This document shows positions 35,814-44,296 of a stretch of 64,000 nucleotides of DNA, in pieces. The DNA comes from CAIYTF01 sp963664845. Lineage in GTDB: Bacteria > Bacteroidota > Ignavibacteria > Ignavibacteriales > Ignavibacteriaceae. The stretch's first letter is position 1. The number at the start of each line of letters is the position of its first letter. The translations under genes and the position numbers were made by a program. The notes below the pieces were generated by a model that saw only the letters and a program-made list of their open reading frames with translations, had not been told where the DNA came from and did no database searches. Where the stretch lies: contig OY761615.1 in NCBI GenBank assembly GCA_963664845.1, positions 868,001-932,000 on the forward strand, given 5' to 3'.

Positions 35814-36026
35814 AAACTATTCCGGTAAAATCCGCTGACTCCAGGGAAACAATTTCTGTAATAAAGACCAGGACTTCAGAGTGACAAGGCCCTCGCCGGA
35901 ACATTCCAAGAATCTGTCCTATAAAAAATTCCGGAAATGCAATAATTTCATTACACTTCGTTAAACTTCTTTATATATTACAGAAACATAAATCTCTATT
36001 TTTTACATCTACAGAGAGTGGTAAAC

Positions 36027-36752
36027 ATGACGTTGGACGTACTTGTTTTTTGCGCTCACCCGGATGACGCGGAGTTATCTATGGGGGGCACCATCGCCAA
36101 ACTTGCGATGAACAACTTGAAAGTGGGAATTATTGATTTTACACAAGGGGAATTGGGAACCAGGGGATCAGCCGAAATAAGGCAAAAAGAAGCATTTCAA
36201 GCCGCCATTCATCTAAAAGTTGCAACCCGCGAAAACTTCCACATTCCAGACGGCAATATTTCCGTCAACAAAGAAAACCTCATGCTCGTTCTCATGGCTA
36301 TCCGGAAATACAAACCAAAGATAATCTTTGCTCCATTCAAAAACGACCGTCACCCTGACCACATCCACGTAAGCAAACTTGTTAAAAGCGGATATTTTTA
36401 CAGCGGGCTGCCCAAAATCAAAACATTTGACAAAGGCTCTTCGCAGGAGGCTTATCGCCCCGCAAAACTTTTTTACTATATGCAGTCATATGCATTTCAG
36501 CCCTCTTTTATCGTAGATATCACTGATACTTACGAAACAAAGATGAAGGCCGTGAGAGCGTTCGATACGCAATTTCATAATCCCAACAGCAAAGAGCCGG
36601 AAACCTTTATCAGTCAACCCCGGTTCATCAAGTATTTAGAATCACGTTCACAGTTCTACGGTTTTCAAATTGGAAAAGATTATGGTGAACCTTTTTTTAC
36701 TGAAGAAGCAGTGGAACTGGACATGACTGCCCTGGTAAAGAACACCAAATAG
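36027..36752 (+). CDS. bshB1: BshB1-like N-acetylglucosaminyl-malate deacetylase
   Basis: A 241-residue PIG-L/LmbE-family deacetylase; the ATG at 36027 was chosen over an in-frame GTG at 36018. Zinc ligands are visible in AHPDDAELSMGGT (His and Asp) and in NDRHPDHIHV. GELGTRGSAEIRQKEAF is the BshB1 signature. BshB1 deacetylates GlcNAc-malate in bacillithiol synthesis; many Bacteroidota and relatives make this thiol. Its place between ahpCD and katA/oxyR fits low-molecular-weight thiol defence. Other bsh genes are not in the window. Confidence 0.88.
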   Translation: MTLDVLVFCAHPDDAELSMGGTIAKLAMNNLKVGIIDFTQGELGTRGSAEIRQKEAFQAAIHLKVATRENFHIPDGNISVNKENLMLVLMAIRKYKPKIIFAPFKNDRHPDHIHVSKLVKSGYFYSGLPKIKTFDKGSSQEAYRPAKLFYYMQSYAFQPSFIVDITDTYETKMKAVRAFDTQFHNPNSKEPETFISQPRFIKYLESRSQFYGFQIGKDYGEPFFTEEAVELDMTALVKNTK

Positions 36753-36764
36753 ACATTGAAGAAA

Positions 36765-36791
36765 CAACCCCGTCCGAAAAAGACGGGGTTG
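36765..36791 (+). terminator. Intrinsic terminator after bshB1
   Basis: Perfect 10-bp stem CAACCCCGTC / GACGGGGTTG with a 7-nt A-rich loop, followed by CCGATTTTAA. It could also work for katA on the other strand. Confidence 0.75.
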
Positions 36792-37036
36792 CCGATTTTA
36801 AGCATCTGTCCCGTGAAGAAAGCAGCAACTGCTCACAATTCTGTTTATATTGACCGTCAGCAGATTATCCCCTTCATGGAAACGATTGGTATCAACCTAT
36901 CATCAACCAACAAACGCTAATCAATAAATTATTTTGCGCACAACCCGAATTAGGCAGATTCCTATCACTGCGTGATGTGAGTGAATTGCTTCACAAATTT
37001 CACTAAGTTGACACCATTGCCCGGTAAACGGAATTC

Positions 37037-38539
37037 TTATCGGTGTTGCATCATTTTTTCATCCAACACCACTCCCAATCCTTTAGCCACTTCTACTCCC
37101 AATTGAGCATCAGCACGAAAGAAATGACAGAGTTGCCGATTGATGATGAGCTCACGTTTCGGTCCGCTAATCCCCTTCATCGCGTCAACAATATTTGCGA
37201 CGGTATTTTTCTTTTGTTCATCGTTCATCACTTTTCTGAACAATACCCCCGGTTGAGAATAATGATCGTTCTCTCCTTCACCGTTACGGTCATACCAGTC
37301 AGCATCAGCACCGTCCAACGGCAGTGAAGGTTCTTTATATGCTTCATCAGCATAAATATTGTCGAAGCTGTTCGGAAAATAATTTGGATTACTGCTGCCA
37401 TTGCCATCGACTCGCATTGAGCCGTCCCGCTGATAGTTATTCACCTGATATGGGCACCTGTTAACCGGAATTTGCTCATAGTTAGCACCAAGCCGGTACC
37501 GTTGCGCATCAGGATAAGCGAGTAATCGTCCCTGCAGCATCTTATCGGGTGAATACCCAATGCCATCAACAATATGCGCAGGCGCGAAAGCAGCCTGTTC
37601 AACCTGAGCAAAATAGTTTTCAGGAATTTCATTTAGTTCGATTATCCCCACATCAATGAGGGGAAATTCACTATGTGACCAAACCTTTGTTATATCAAAT
37701 GGATTAACTTTTGCGTTTTTCGCCTGCTCCTCACTCATAACCTGAATTTTGAAAGCCCATTGCGGAAATTCTTTTTGCTCAATTGCTTCCACGAGGTCGC
37801 GCTGCGATTGATCAGGATCAACTCCCCGCATTTGATTTGCTTCCGGTCCGGTAAAATTTTTAATTCCCTGCAGGGTCTTGAAATGAAATTTTACCCAGAC
37901 CCGTTTATTCTCCTTATTGATAAGAGAGAAGGTGTGGCTTCCAAAGCCATCCATATGGCGGTAAGAAGCAGGTGTACCCCGGTCACTCATGAGGATAATT
38001 ACCTGGTGGAGGCTCTCAGGATTCAGACTCCAATAATCCCACATCATGGTTGGACTCTTCAGATTCGTTTTTGGGTCCCGTTTCTGCGTATGAATAAAGT
38101 CATCGAATTTTTTGGCATCCTTGATAAAAAATACCGGTGTATTATTGCCCACAAGGTCCCAGTTACCGTCCCCGGTATAAAATTTAATTGCAAAACCACG
38201 GGGATCGCGCTCTGAGTCGGCTGAACCTTTTTCCCCACCAACGGTTGAGAAACGTATCAGCAGACGGCATTCATTCCCGATCTTACTAAAGATTTTTGCA
38301 CGGGTATATTGAGTGATGTCATGCGTAATCCTTAAAGTTCCAAATGCACCTGTTCCTTTTGCATGAACAACCCGTTCCGGAATCCTCTCACGGTTAAAAT
38401 GTGCCATTTTTTCGTGAAAATAGTAGTCCTGCAAAAGCATCGGACCACGGGCCCCGGCAGTCATCGAATTTTCATGTTCGACATAGGGTTTGCCTGAAGC
38501 CGTGGTCAATTTATTGATCTTCTCTTTTTCATTAGCCAT
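37037..38539 (-). CDS. katA: Monofunctional haem catalase
   Basis: A 500-residue small-subunit catalase. Catalytic His59 lies in ERVVHAKGTGAFG, and the active-site Asn in DLVGNNTPVFFIKD. The proximal haem-ligand Tyr is in RLLAYPDAQRYRLG, which has Leu where most catalases have Phe (RLFxY). NVPVNRC-like text (IPVNRCPYQVNNYQRDG) follows as usual. It breaks down H2O2. It is divergent from oxyR with a 125-bp gap that holds a LysR-type box, so OxyR control is likely. Confidence 0.96.
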   Translation of the reverse strand: MANEKEKINKLTTASGKPYVEHENSMTAGARGPMLLQDYYFHEKMAHFNRERIPERVVHAKGTGAFGTLRITHDITQYTRAKIFSKIGNECRLLIRFSTVGGEKGSADSERDPRGFAIKFYTGDGNWDLVGNNTPVFFIKDAKKFDDFIHTQKRDPKTNLKSPTMMWDYWSLNPESLHQVIILMSDRGTPASYRHMDGFGSHTFSLINKENKRVWVKFHFKTLQGIKNFTGPEANQMRGVDPDQSQRDLVEAIEQKEFPQWAFKIQVMSEEQAKNAKVNPFDITKVWSHSEFPLIDVGIIELNEIPENYFAQVEQAAFAPAHIVDGIGYSPDKMLQGRLLAYPDAQRYRLGANYEQIPVNRCPYQVNNYQRDGSMRVDGNGSSNPNYFPNSFDNIYADEAYKEPSLPLDGADADWYDRNGEGENDHYSQPGVLFRKVMNDEQKKNTVANIVDAMKGISGPKRELIINRQLCHFFRADAQLGVEVAKGLGVVLDEKMMQHR

Positions 38540-38617
38540 AATAACTCCTTATAAACGGTGATCTAAAATGTTGAACTCTCACATTTTCAGTCGCAAGATT
38601 CAACATTGTATCTTATT

Positions 38618-38630
38618 TATCAAATTGATA
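38618..38630. promoter_or_regulatory. Possible OxyR (LysR-type T-N11-A) box between katA and oxyR
   Basis: TATCAA-A-TTGATA, a perfect 6-bp inverted repeat with T-N11-A form, sits 35 bp upstream of oxyR and 78 bp upstream of katA. A second wide inverted repeat TGTTGAA (38569-38575) / TTCAACA (38599-38605) is nearer to katA. Assignment to OxyR is from position and form only. Confidence 0.4.
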
Positions 38631-38664
38631 TTTTCGAACTATTCATTCATAAAATCAATCAACC

Positions 38665-39609
38665 ATGAACATACATCAATTAGAATATATTATTGCTGTT
38701 GACACCCACCGGCATTTCGCCCGGGCAGCGGAAGCCTGTAACATCACCCAGCCCACACTCAGTACAATGATCCAGAAAATGGAGGATGAACTGGGCACAG
38801 TGCTCTTTGACCGGAGCAAGCAGCCGATAATTCCAACTGTTATGGGAAAACTGATTATCGAACAAGCCAAGAGCGTGCTTAAGGAATTTGAACTGTTAAC
38901 CGAAATCGCCGGCGACACACAAAAAATAATTCAGGGGGAGCTCAAGGTCGGGATCATTCAGACACTGGCCCCCTACCTGCTGCCTTTTTTTCTCCCGGCA
39001 TTTATGAAAAAATATCCGGGTTTGAAACTAAAGATCACGGAACTTAATACTAATCAAATATGTGAGCATTTGCGACGTAATTTGCTTGATGTTGGCATAT
39101 TGGCCACACCGCTACATGAGGACGGCATCAAAGAAGATGTGCTGTTCTATGAAGAGTTGATGGTATATGACTATGCACCTAAAAGCAAAAACGCAAACTA
39201 CCGTCCTTCTGCTACGGAAATCGATCCCAACAGACTATGGCTGCTTGAGGATGGACACTGCCTGAAAACACAGGTTCTCAACTTATGCGATCTTCGGAAT
39301 AAAACCATAGGCAAAGTAAATCTGGAATATGCAGCCGGAAGCGTGGAGTCGCTTATAAGAATTGTTGAAATGAATGGCGGAGTCACTATACTGCCGGAAT
39401 TGGCAGTTCTGTACCTGAGTCCGGCACGTAAAAAGCACTTAATGCACTTTAAAGCGCCTGTGCCGGTTCGGGAAATAAGCCTGGTGACCCATAGGCACAA
39501 TATTATGAAGCCCGTGCTCGCAAAACTTAAAGAAGAAATAATCGCCGGCGTTTCCAAACAATTGAAAAACGCCGGTGCATCGCAAGAAAGAGTAGATGTA
39601 ACTCTCTGA
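38665..39609 (+). CDS. oxyR: Peroxide sensor OxyR (LysR family)
   Basis: A 314-residue LysR-type regulator. N-terminal winged helix: LEYIIAVDTHRHFARAAEAC and ITQPTLSTMIQKMEDELG. The C-terminal sensor domain has Cys199 and Cys208 in GHCLKTQVLNLC, at the same residue numbers as the disulphide-forming pair of E. coli OxyR. It should switch on katA and probably ahpC after H2O2 exposure. Divergent from katA. Confidence 0.93.
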   Translation: MNIHQLEYIIAVDTHRHFARAAEACNITQPTLSTMIQKMEDELGTVLFDRSKQPIIPTVMGKLIIEQAKSVLKEFELLTEIAGDTQKIIQGELKVGIIQTLAPYLLPFFLPAFMKKYPGLKLKITELNTNQICEHLRRNLLDVGILATPLHEDGIKEDVLFYEELMVYDYAPKSKNANYRPSATEIDPNRLWLLEDGHCLKTQVLNLCDLRNKTIGKVNLEYAAGSVESLIRIVEMNGGVTILPELAVLYLSPARKKHLMHFKAPVPVREISLVTHRHNIMKPVLAKLKEEIIAGVSKQLKNAGASQERVDVTL

Positions 39610-39721
39610 CCATTAGAGAGCCATATCAACTTGATGATTGAACCGCGTTCATGATCGTCAACAGTCGTGCTGCTGTATCTGAACGCGCAGTGATTAGTTT
39701 CGCTATTTAAAGCGGTTTCAA

Positions 39722-40624
39722 TCAACGGTTTTTATATCCAACTACAGTAATACTGAATATTCCGATGCCGCTGGTTCGGTATGTTGCAATGGTCTCTTCT
39801 GACAGGTATTCCTTCAGTACTTCATCCGGCAGATCGATGGTTTTTGTCTTTTTAATTTCAACATTTTCGAAACCGGCATTCCTGATGATCGAGAGGTATT
39901 CATCCTGCTGAATTGCTCCGGCAACACAACCGGCATACATTGCTGCCGATGTTTTTAACTTTTCGGGTAAGTCTCCTTTTATCACGATATCTGAAACGCA
40001 GAAATGCCCGCCATTCCTGGTAACCCGGTATATCTCAGCAAATGCCTTTTCTTTGTTCGGCACGAGATTTAGGACACAATTGCTGACAATAACATCAGCA
40101 GTTTCATCCTGAAGCGGCATCGCTTCAATTTCTCCCAAATGAAACTCAACGTTGGTATATCCCAGCTTTGCCTTGTTACGATTTGCTTTTTCGATCATTT
40201 CCGGAGTAAAATCCATACCGATCACTCTTCCCGTTTCACCGGTGATAGCGCGTGCAACAAACACATCATTCCCGGCTCCCGAGCCTAAATCCAGAACTGT
40301 ATCCCCAGGTTTGATTGCGGCGTATTCTGTTGGCAGCCCACAGCCCAGTCCAAGGTCAGCATCGGCTACATATCCATCCATGTTGGTATACTCATCCTGC
40401 ATCACGGTATAACCAACGATTTTGGAAGTACCGCAACATCCGCCTGATTTAGCCTGCGATGCAATTGCTCCATATTTTTCCTTTACTATCTCCTTGATTT
40501 CTTCCCCGGTTGCTTTGCTGTCAATTTTTTCCCGATTGCCTCCGCCGCAGCATCCGGAGCCAGACGCTGTGATCACTACCGGTTTTCTCTTCTGCGTTTC
40601 TTCTGTTGCTTTCTCTGTTGACAT
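39722..40624 (-). CDS. arsM: Arsenite S-adenosylmethionine methyltransferase
   Basis: A 300-residue ArsM from the ATG at 40624, chosen because AAAGGTG lies 7 bp upstream; a longer frame to 40669 has no such site. The N-terminus has two Cys-rich spots (GSGCCGGG, SGGCCGTS). The methyltransferase domain has VLDLGSGAGNDVFVA for SAM binding. The As(III)-binding cysteines are in LGLGCGLP, SNCVLNL and AGCVAGA. It methylates arsenite to mono-, di- and trimethyl forms. It is 115 bp downstream of arsR, with an operator between them. Confidence 0.95.
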   Translation of the reverse strand: MSTEKATEETQKRKPVVITASGSGCCGGGNREKIDSKATGEEIKEIVKEKYGAIASQAKSGGCCGTSKIVGYTVMQDEYTNMDGYVADADLGLGCGLPTEYAAIKPGDTVLDLGSGAGNDVFVARAITGETGRVIGMDFTPEMIEKANRNKAKLGYTNVEFHLGEIEAMPLQDETADVIVSNCVLNLVPNKEKAFAEIYRVTRNGGHFCVSDIVIKGDLPEKLKTSAAMYAGCVAGAIQQDEYLSIIRNAGFENVEIKKTKTIDLPDEVLKEYLSEETIATYRTSGIGIFSITVVGYKNR

Positions 40625-40703
40625 GTTGAGCACCTTTCCATTGCAATTGTTAATAATGTATATATTCATCGGGGCATTTGCCCCAGCACATAACTTGTAT
40701 TTT

Positions 40704-40725
40704 CATTTCGTATTTTAACGAAATG
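40704..40725. promoter_or_regulatory. ArsR operator between arsR and arsM
   Basis: Perfect palindrome CATTTCGT-N6-ACGAAATG (22 bp). It matches a second 22-bp site upstream of arsR (41090-41111), so both are likely ArsR-binding sites. Confidence 0.75.
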
Positions 40726-40739
40726 TTGTATAAAAAATT

Positions 40740-41084
40740 TTAGCAGCAGATCCTTATACGGTCCAGTAACGACACCTTTTTTTTATCTGTAATAATGGTA
40801 TTTTCGTCATTAATCCAAAAGTCAAGCGACAAGAGAATGGAGGCGATACGGGGGTCCGAGGGCTTTGGGTTGATCATATAATTAACCCACTTTCCATCCT
40901 TTTCCTCAATTATGAATCCTGCATCCCGCAAAACACTCAAATGCTGGGAAACTGTGGAATTTGCCAATTGAAGCAATTCCCTGATCTCGCAAACACAAAG
41001 GACACGCGTTTGCAGCGCCTTGAGTATGCGCAGGCGATTGGGATCAGAAAGGGCTTTAAAGAGAGCTGTTGATTGCGTATTCAT
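40740..41084 (-). CDS. arsR: Arsenic-responsive repressor ArsR
   Basis: A 114-residue winged-helix repressor of the ArsR/SmtB family. It carries the metalloid-binding pair Cys30-x-Cys32 in RVLCVCEIRELL, directly before the recognition helix LANSTVSQHLSVLRDAGFI. It also has two terminal cysteines (113-114) that may add to the site. Binding of As(III) should release it from DNA. It is upstream of arsM on the same strand, with operator copies before each gene. Confidence 0.92.
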   Translation of the reverse strand: MNTQSTALFKALSDPNRLRILKALQTRVLCVCEIRELLQLANSTVSQHLSVLRDAGFIIEEKDGKWVNYMINPKPSDPRIASILLSLDFWINDENTIITDKKKVSLLDRIRICC

Positions 41085-41089
41085 AATTT

Positions 41090-41111
41090 CATTTCGTTAA
41101 CTACCGAAATA
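41090..41111. promoter_or_regulatory. ArsR operator upstream of arsR
   Basis: CATTTCG-N8-CGAAATA, 22 bp, ending 5 bp before the arsR ATG. It has the same ATTTCG-N8-CGAAAT core and spacing as the site at 40704-40725, which suggests autoregulation. Confidence 0.7.
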
Positions 41112-41288
41112 TACAAAAACCAGCATACCGATGTCAAGCTTTATTTTTCGCAAGGGTATTTATACCAGAAAAATGACGAAACAGGTTTTCGTCCCAGGTT
41201 AACAAAAAAATGACCTGGATGGCGCTGTCGTAAAGCAATCATTAGTAAATTACCATATCACAATACAACATTTTGGGAAATCTATTTT

Positions 41289-41804
41289 ATGCTCAAAACA
41301 GCAAGACTCCTTCTGCTGCCTGCTACCTTAGAGATGCTTCGCGCCGACAATGGAGATAAAGATAAGCTTCAAAATTTACTCAATGCCAAAATCCCTGAAT
41401 CGTGGCCACCAGAAACCATGCGAGATGCTTTTCCTTGGTTTATTGAGCAATTGGAGAGATTTCCTGCGCATGGTGAATGGTATGCCTGGTACGTATTACT
41501 GACGGATAAGGATTTGTCGGAGAGAACACTAGTAGGGTCAGCCGGATTCAAAGGTGCCCCGAACGACAAAGGTGAAGTCGAAATTGGTTATTCAGTGCTG
41601 CCCGAATTCCAAGGCAAGGGCTTTGCAACTGAGATGACTGAAGTTCTGGTCGATTTTGCATTTTCTGAGGCGAATGTAGAGTCAATAGTTGCTGAAACAT
41701 CTGTTGAGAATTTGAAGTCCATTAAAGTGCTTAAAAAGAATGGTTTTGTACCGTATGCGGCCAGGGAGGATGCTGTTTTTTACTGCGTGCTCCGAAAAAA
41801 CTAA
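41289..41804 (+). CDS. GNAT-family N-acetyltransferase
   Basis: A 171-residue acetyltransferase of the RimJ/RimL type. Seen: ARLLLLPATLEML at the start, LVGSAGFKGAP and the acetyl-CoA loop VLPEFQGKGFATEM (about residues 106-119), then VESIVAETSVENLKSIKVLKKNGF. It transfers acetyl from acetyl-CoA to an amine; the substrate is unknown. It is a single-gene unit. The last 15 bp of the gene recur ~140 bp downstream. Confidence 0.88.
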   Translation: MLKTARLLLLPATLEMLRADNGDKDKLQNLLNAKIPESWPPETMRDAFPWFIEQLERFPAHGEWYAWYVLLTDKDLSERTLVGSAGFKGAPNDKGEVEIGYSVLPEFQGKGFATEMTEVLVDFAFSEANVESIVAETSVENLKSIKVLKKNGFVPYAAREDAVFYCVLRKN

Positions 41805-41964
41805 AGATTGCATCTGTAATGGATTCCTCAAAATTGGGAGCACGAAGTATTTGAGCTACCCTGAAAAAATATTGGGAGCACGCTGTATTGTAAAGATGTT
41901 GTAAAACAAAGGGAAAACGAATCACCGTGCTCCGAAAAAAGGAATTTGTTAGGTCATTAAAAAA

Positions 41965-42014
41965 AACTCATCCCTTCTCCCCTTCCATATGGGAGAGGTT
42001 GGAAAGGATGAGTT
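41965..42014 (-). terminator. Intrinsic terminator of htrA
   Basis: AACTCATCC / GGATGAGTT stem with an inner CTCCC/GGGAG stem. On the minus strand it is followed by a run of T. Confidence 0.8.
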
Positions 42015-42041
42015 CCCTAAGTAAAGGAATTTCTTTTCAGG

Positions 42042-43526
42042 TTATTCCGGAATTTCAAGACCTACATAACGTGCATTTCCTTTGGAATCGGTCACTTCAA
42101 GGAGCACAGCAGCGCCTTTTTTACCTTGAATGATCTTCTCCAGTTGCGTCACGGAATCAATTTTCTTCTTGTCAGCGGCGGTGATAACCAGACCGTCAGA
42201 CAAGCCTTCCTGTTGAGCACGGCCATACAGTGCGGTTTTTGCTATCAAAACACCGTTGGAAACATTAAGATTGGCTTTATCCTTCTCGGTCAAGTTTTTT
42301 ATGGTCAGTCCAAGCTTTTCAAAAGTGATTGAGGATTTTGAATCATCTTTAACTTCGGAGTCGTCCGAATCGGTGCCAGCATCCGCTACCACAGTTTCAT
42401 CTTTTGCCTTCAAATTGACTTTACGTTCGATTTCCTGCCCATCACGGAAGATCAACAGCGTTACATCTGTCCCGGCAGATTTTCCGGCAACGTAGCTCTG
42501 CAATTGATTAGGCTGAGATACTTCGACATTGTCAACCTTGAGAATAACATCTCCGCGTTTGACATCCGCTTTTGACGCCGCGCCGCCTTCCACGATCTTC
42601 TCAATAATAACACCCTTAACTTTATTCAATCCGATGGATTTTGCAAGGGCGCCATCCACTTCACGGATCTGAACTCCAATATATCCGCGGCTCACCTTGC
42701 CATGCTCAATAAGATCCTTGGCAACTGATTTAACAAGATTAACCGGAATGGCAAATCCATACCCAACATAGGTCCCAGTGCCAGAGGCAATAGCCGTGTT
42801 GATACCAATCACCGCACCAGAAAGATCAACCAAAGCGCCACCGCTATTACCCGGATTAATTACCGCATCGGTCTGAATGAAGTTCTCCACGCCATAACTG
42901 TCTTTAATCAGGTTAAGCTGTCCCCGGTTAAGGGCACTGATGATACCGGCAGTGACTGTACTTGTAAGAGAAAGCGGGTTTCCTATTGCCATGACCCACT
43001 GCCCCACCTTCAGATTATCTGAATTTCCCAGGTAAGCAGCCGGGAGCGCAGTTGCGCCGATCTTTATTACGGCAAGGTCGGTGAGTTTGTCCCGGCCAAT
43101 GATCTTAGCATCAAATTTTCTTTTATCGGACAAAAGAACGTTGACAGATTTTGCATTTTCCACAACGTGATTATTTGTAAGGATATAGCCGTCTTCACTG
43201 ATTATAATACCGCTGCCTGAACCCAATTGTTCTTTTGGTATATCAAAATCTTTGAAGGGGAAGAAGAAATTCTGATGGGGGTTGTTTTCGGATTCAGCAA
43301 CCACAGTTATCTGGACAATGGATGGGGTCACTTTTTCGGCAACCTCAATGAATGCCTGGCTGAATGCACTTGCGTCGGCATTTAAGGTAACGGGCGGCCG
43401 TTTGGCCCCTAATGTTACATCGTTAGATCCCGGTTTAACAAGCGCATATCCGGTGAGGAGTGCGGCGCCAAGCATGACGCCTGAAAATACCAAAACAAGT
43501 AATCCTGCAATTTTCCTTTTGTTCAT
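42042..43526 (-). CDS. htrA: HtrA/DegQ-type periplasmic serine protease
   Basis: A 494-residue Do-family protease. One N-terminal membrane or signal segment (residues 7-30) is followed by the trypsin-like domain with His120 (ILTNNHVVENA), Asp150 (LTDLAVIKI) and Ser228 (NPGNSGGALV). Then come two PDZ domains, about 275-370 (GYIGVQIREVDG) and 400-490, the second more diverged. It degrades or refolds misfolded envelope proteins, a need that fits the many barrel proteins encoded nearby. It follows recO by 38 bp. Confidence 0.93.
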   Translation of the reverse strand: MNKRKIAGLLVLVFSGVMLGAALLTGYALVKPGSNDVTLGAKRPPVTLNADASAFSQAFIEVAEKVTPSIVQITVVAESENNPHQNFFFPFKDFDIPKEQLGSGSGIIISEDGYILTNNHVVENAKSVNVLLSDKRKFDAKIIGRDKLTDLAVIKIGATALPAAYLGNSDNLKVGQWVMAIGNPLSLTSTVTAGIISALNRGQLNLIKDSYGVENFIQTDAVINPGNSGGALVDLSGAVIGINTAIASGTGTYVGYGFAIPVNLVKSVAKDLIEHGKVSRGYIGVQIREVDGALAKSIGLNKVKGVIIEKIVEGGAASKADVKRGDVILKVDNVEVSQPNQLQSYVAGKSAGTDVTLLIFRDGQEIERKVNLKAKDETVVADAGTDSDDSEVKDDSKSSITFEKLGLTIKNLTEKDKANLNVSNGVLIAKTALYGRAQQEGLSDGLVITAADKKKIDSVTQLEKIIQGKKGAAVLLEVTDSKGNARYVGLEIPE

Positions 43527-43564
43527 ACTGTTCTCTCTTATTTTTTACTATTATTTATTTGTTT

Positions 43565-44296
43565 TTACAATTTCAATGAGTTCAGAGGTCGAAATGAACT
43601 TATATGCATTGTGGCATAGTTTTCAAGCATCCGGTATATTTTTTTGAGATGCAGTTCATCAGTATAAATTACCTCTTTTCCATTCTTTAGACATTGAAAA
43701 GTGAAAAAAAGTTCCTTGGATAAATAGGTCTTTTCGAGAGTACTTTCTGCACAGGAAATGCAAAGCATGCCTTTTACAGTAGTGAAAACGGATTCTTCCG
43801 GTTGGACAGCCTTTTGGCAGGAGCTGCAGGTCAGGGGGTCAATTTCATACCCCAATTCGCCGAAGAGAAAAAAGAAGAACCGGAGGAAGGAAATAAAGGG
43901 GTCTTCTATCTTACTGTCTATGCGTTGTAATATCCTCTCAACGGCCCTGAATATTTTTTCCTCGTGTTCATGTTCATGAAGCGTCACATTGACCAGCTCC
44001 AAAACAGCCCATGCGTATTTTATCGTGTCGTAGTCTTTCTCTATCCCGGCGTGGTGCACCAACAGATCCGCAGTGGAAAGAATTTGCATATCGCGGTTAG
44101 GTTTTACATAAATGACTGCCTGGATAATGTTGGGAGGATTTAGAACTGCGCCCAGTTTGGATTTTTTTTGCCGGGCTCCTTTAGCTATTACCGAAATGCG
44201 GCCGGCTTCCCGGGTCAGCAGGTTAACAATCTTACTGCTGTCGCTGTAATCCAAAGCTGAGAGGACAATTGCTTCGGTGGTTAGTATCGAGCTCAT
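43565..44296 (-). CDS. recO: DNA repair protein RecO
   Basis: A 243-residue RecO. The N-terminal OB fold starts LTTEAIVLSALDYSDSSKIV and includes ISVIAKGARQKKSKLG. A helical domain and a zinc finger with CSSCQKAV and CISCAE follow. RecO anneals SSB-coated DNA and loads RecA with RecR. Its start overlaps the mtnA stop by 4 bp. Confidence 0.92.
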   Translation of the reverse strand: MSSILTTEAIVLSALDYSDSSKIVNLLTREAGRISVIAKGARQKKSKLGAVLNPPNIIQAVIYVKPNRDMQILSTADLLVHHAGIEKDYDTIKYAWAVLELVNVTLHEHEHEEKIFRAVERILQRIDSKIEDPFISFLRFFFFLFGELGYEIDPLTCSSCQKAVQPEESVFTTVKGMLCISCAESTLEKTYLSKELFFTFQCLKNGKEVIYTDELHLKKIYRMLENYATMHISSFRPLNSLKL

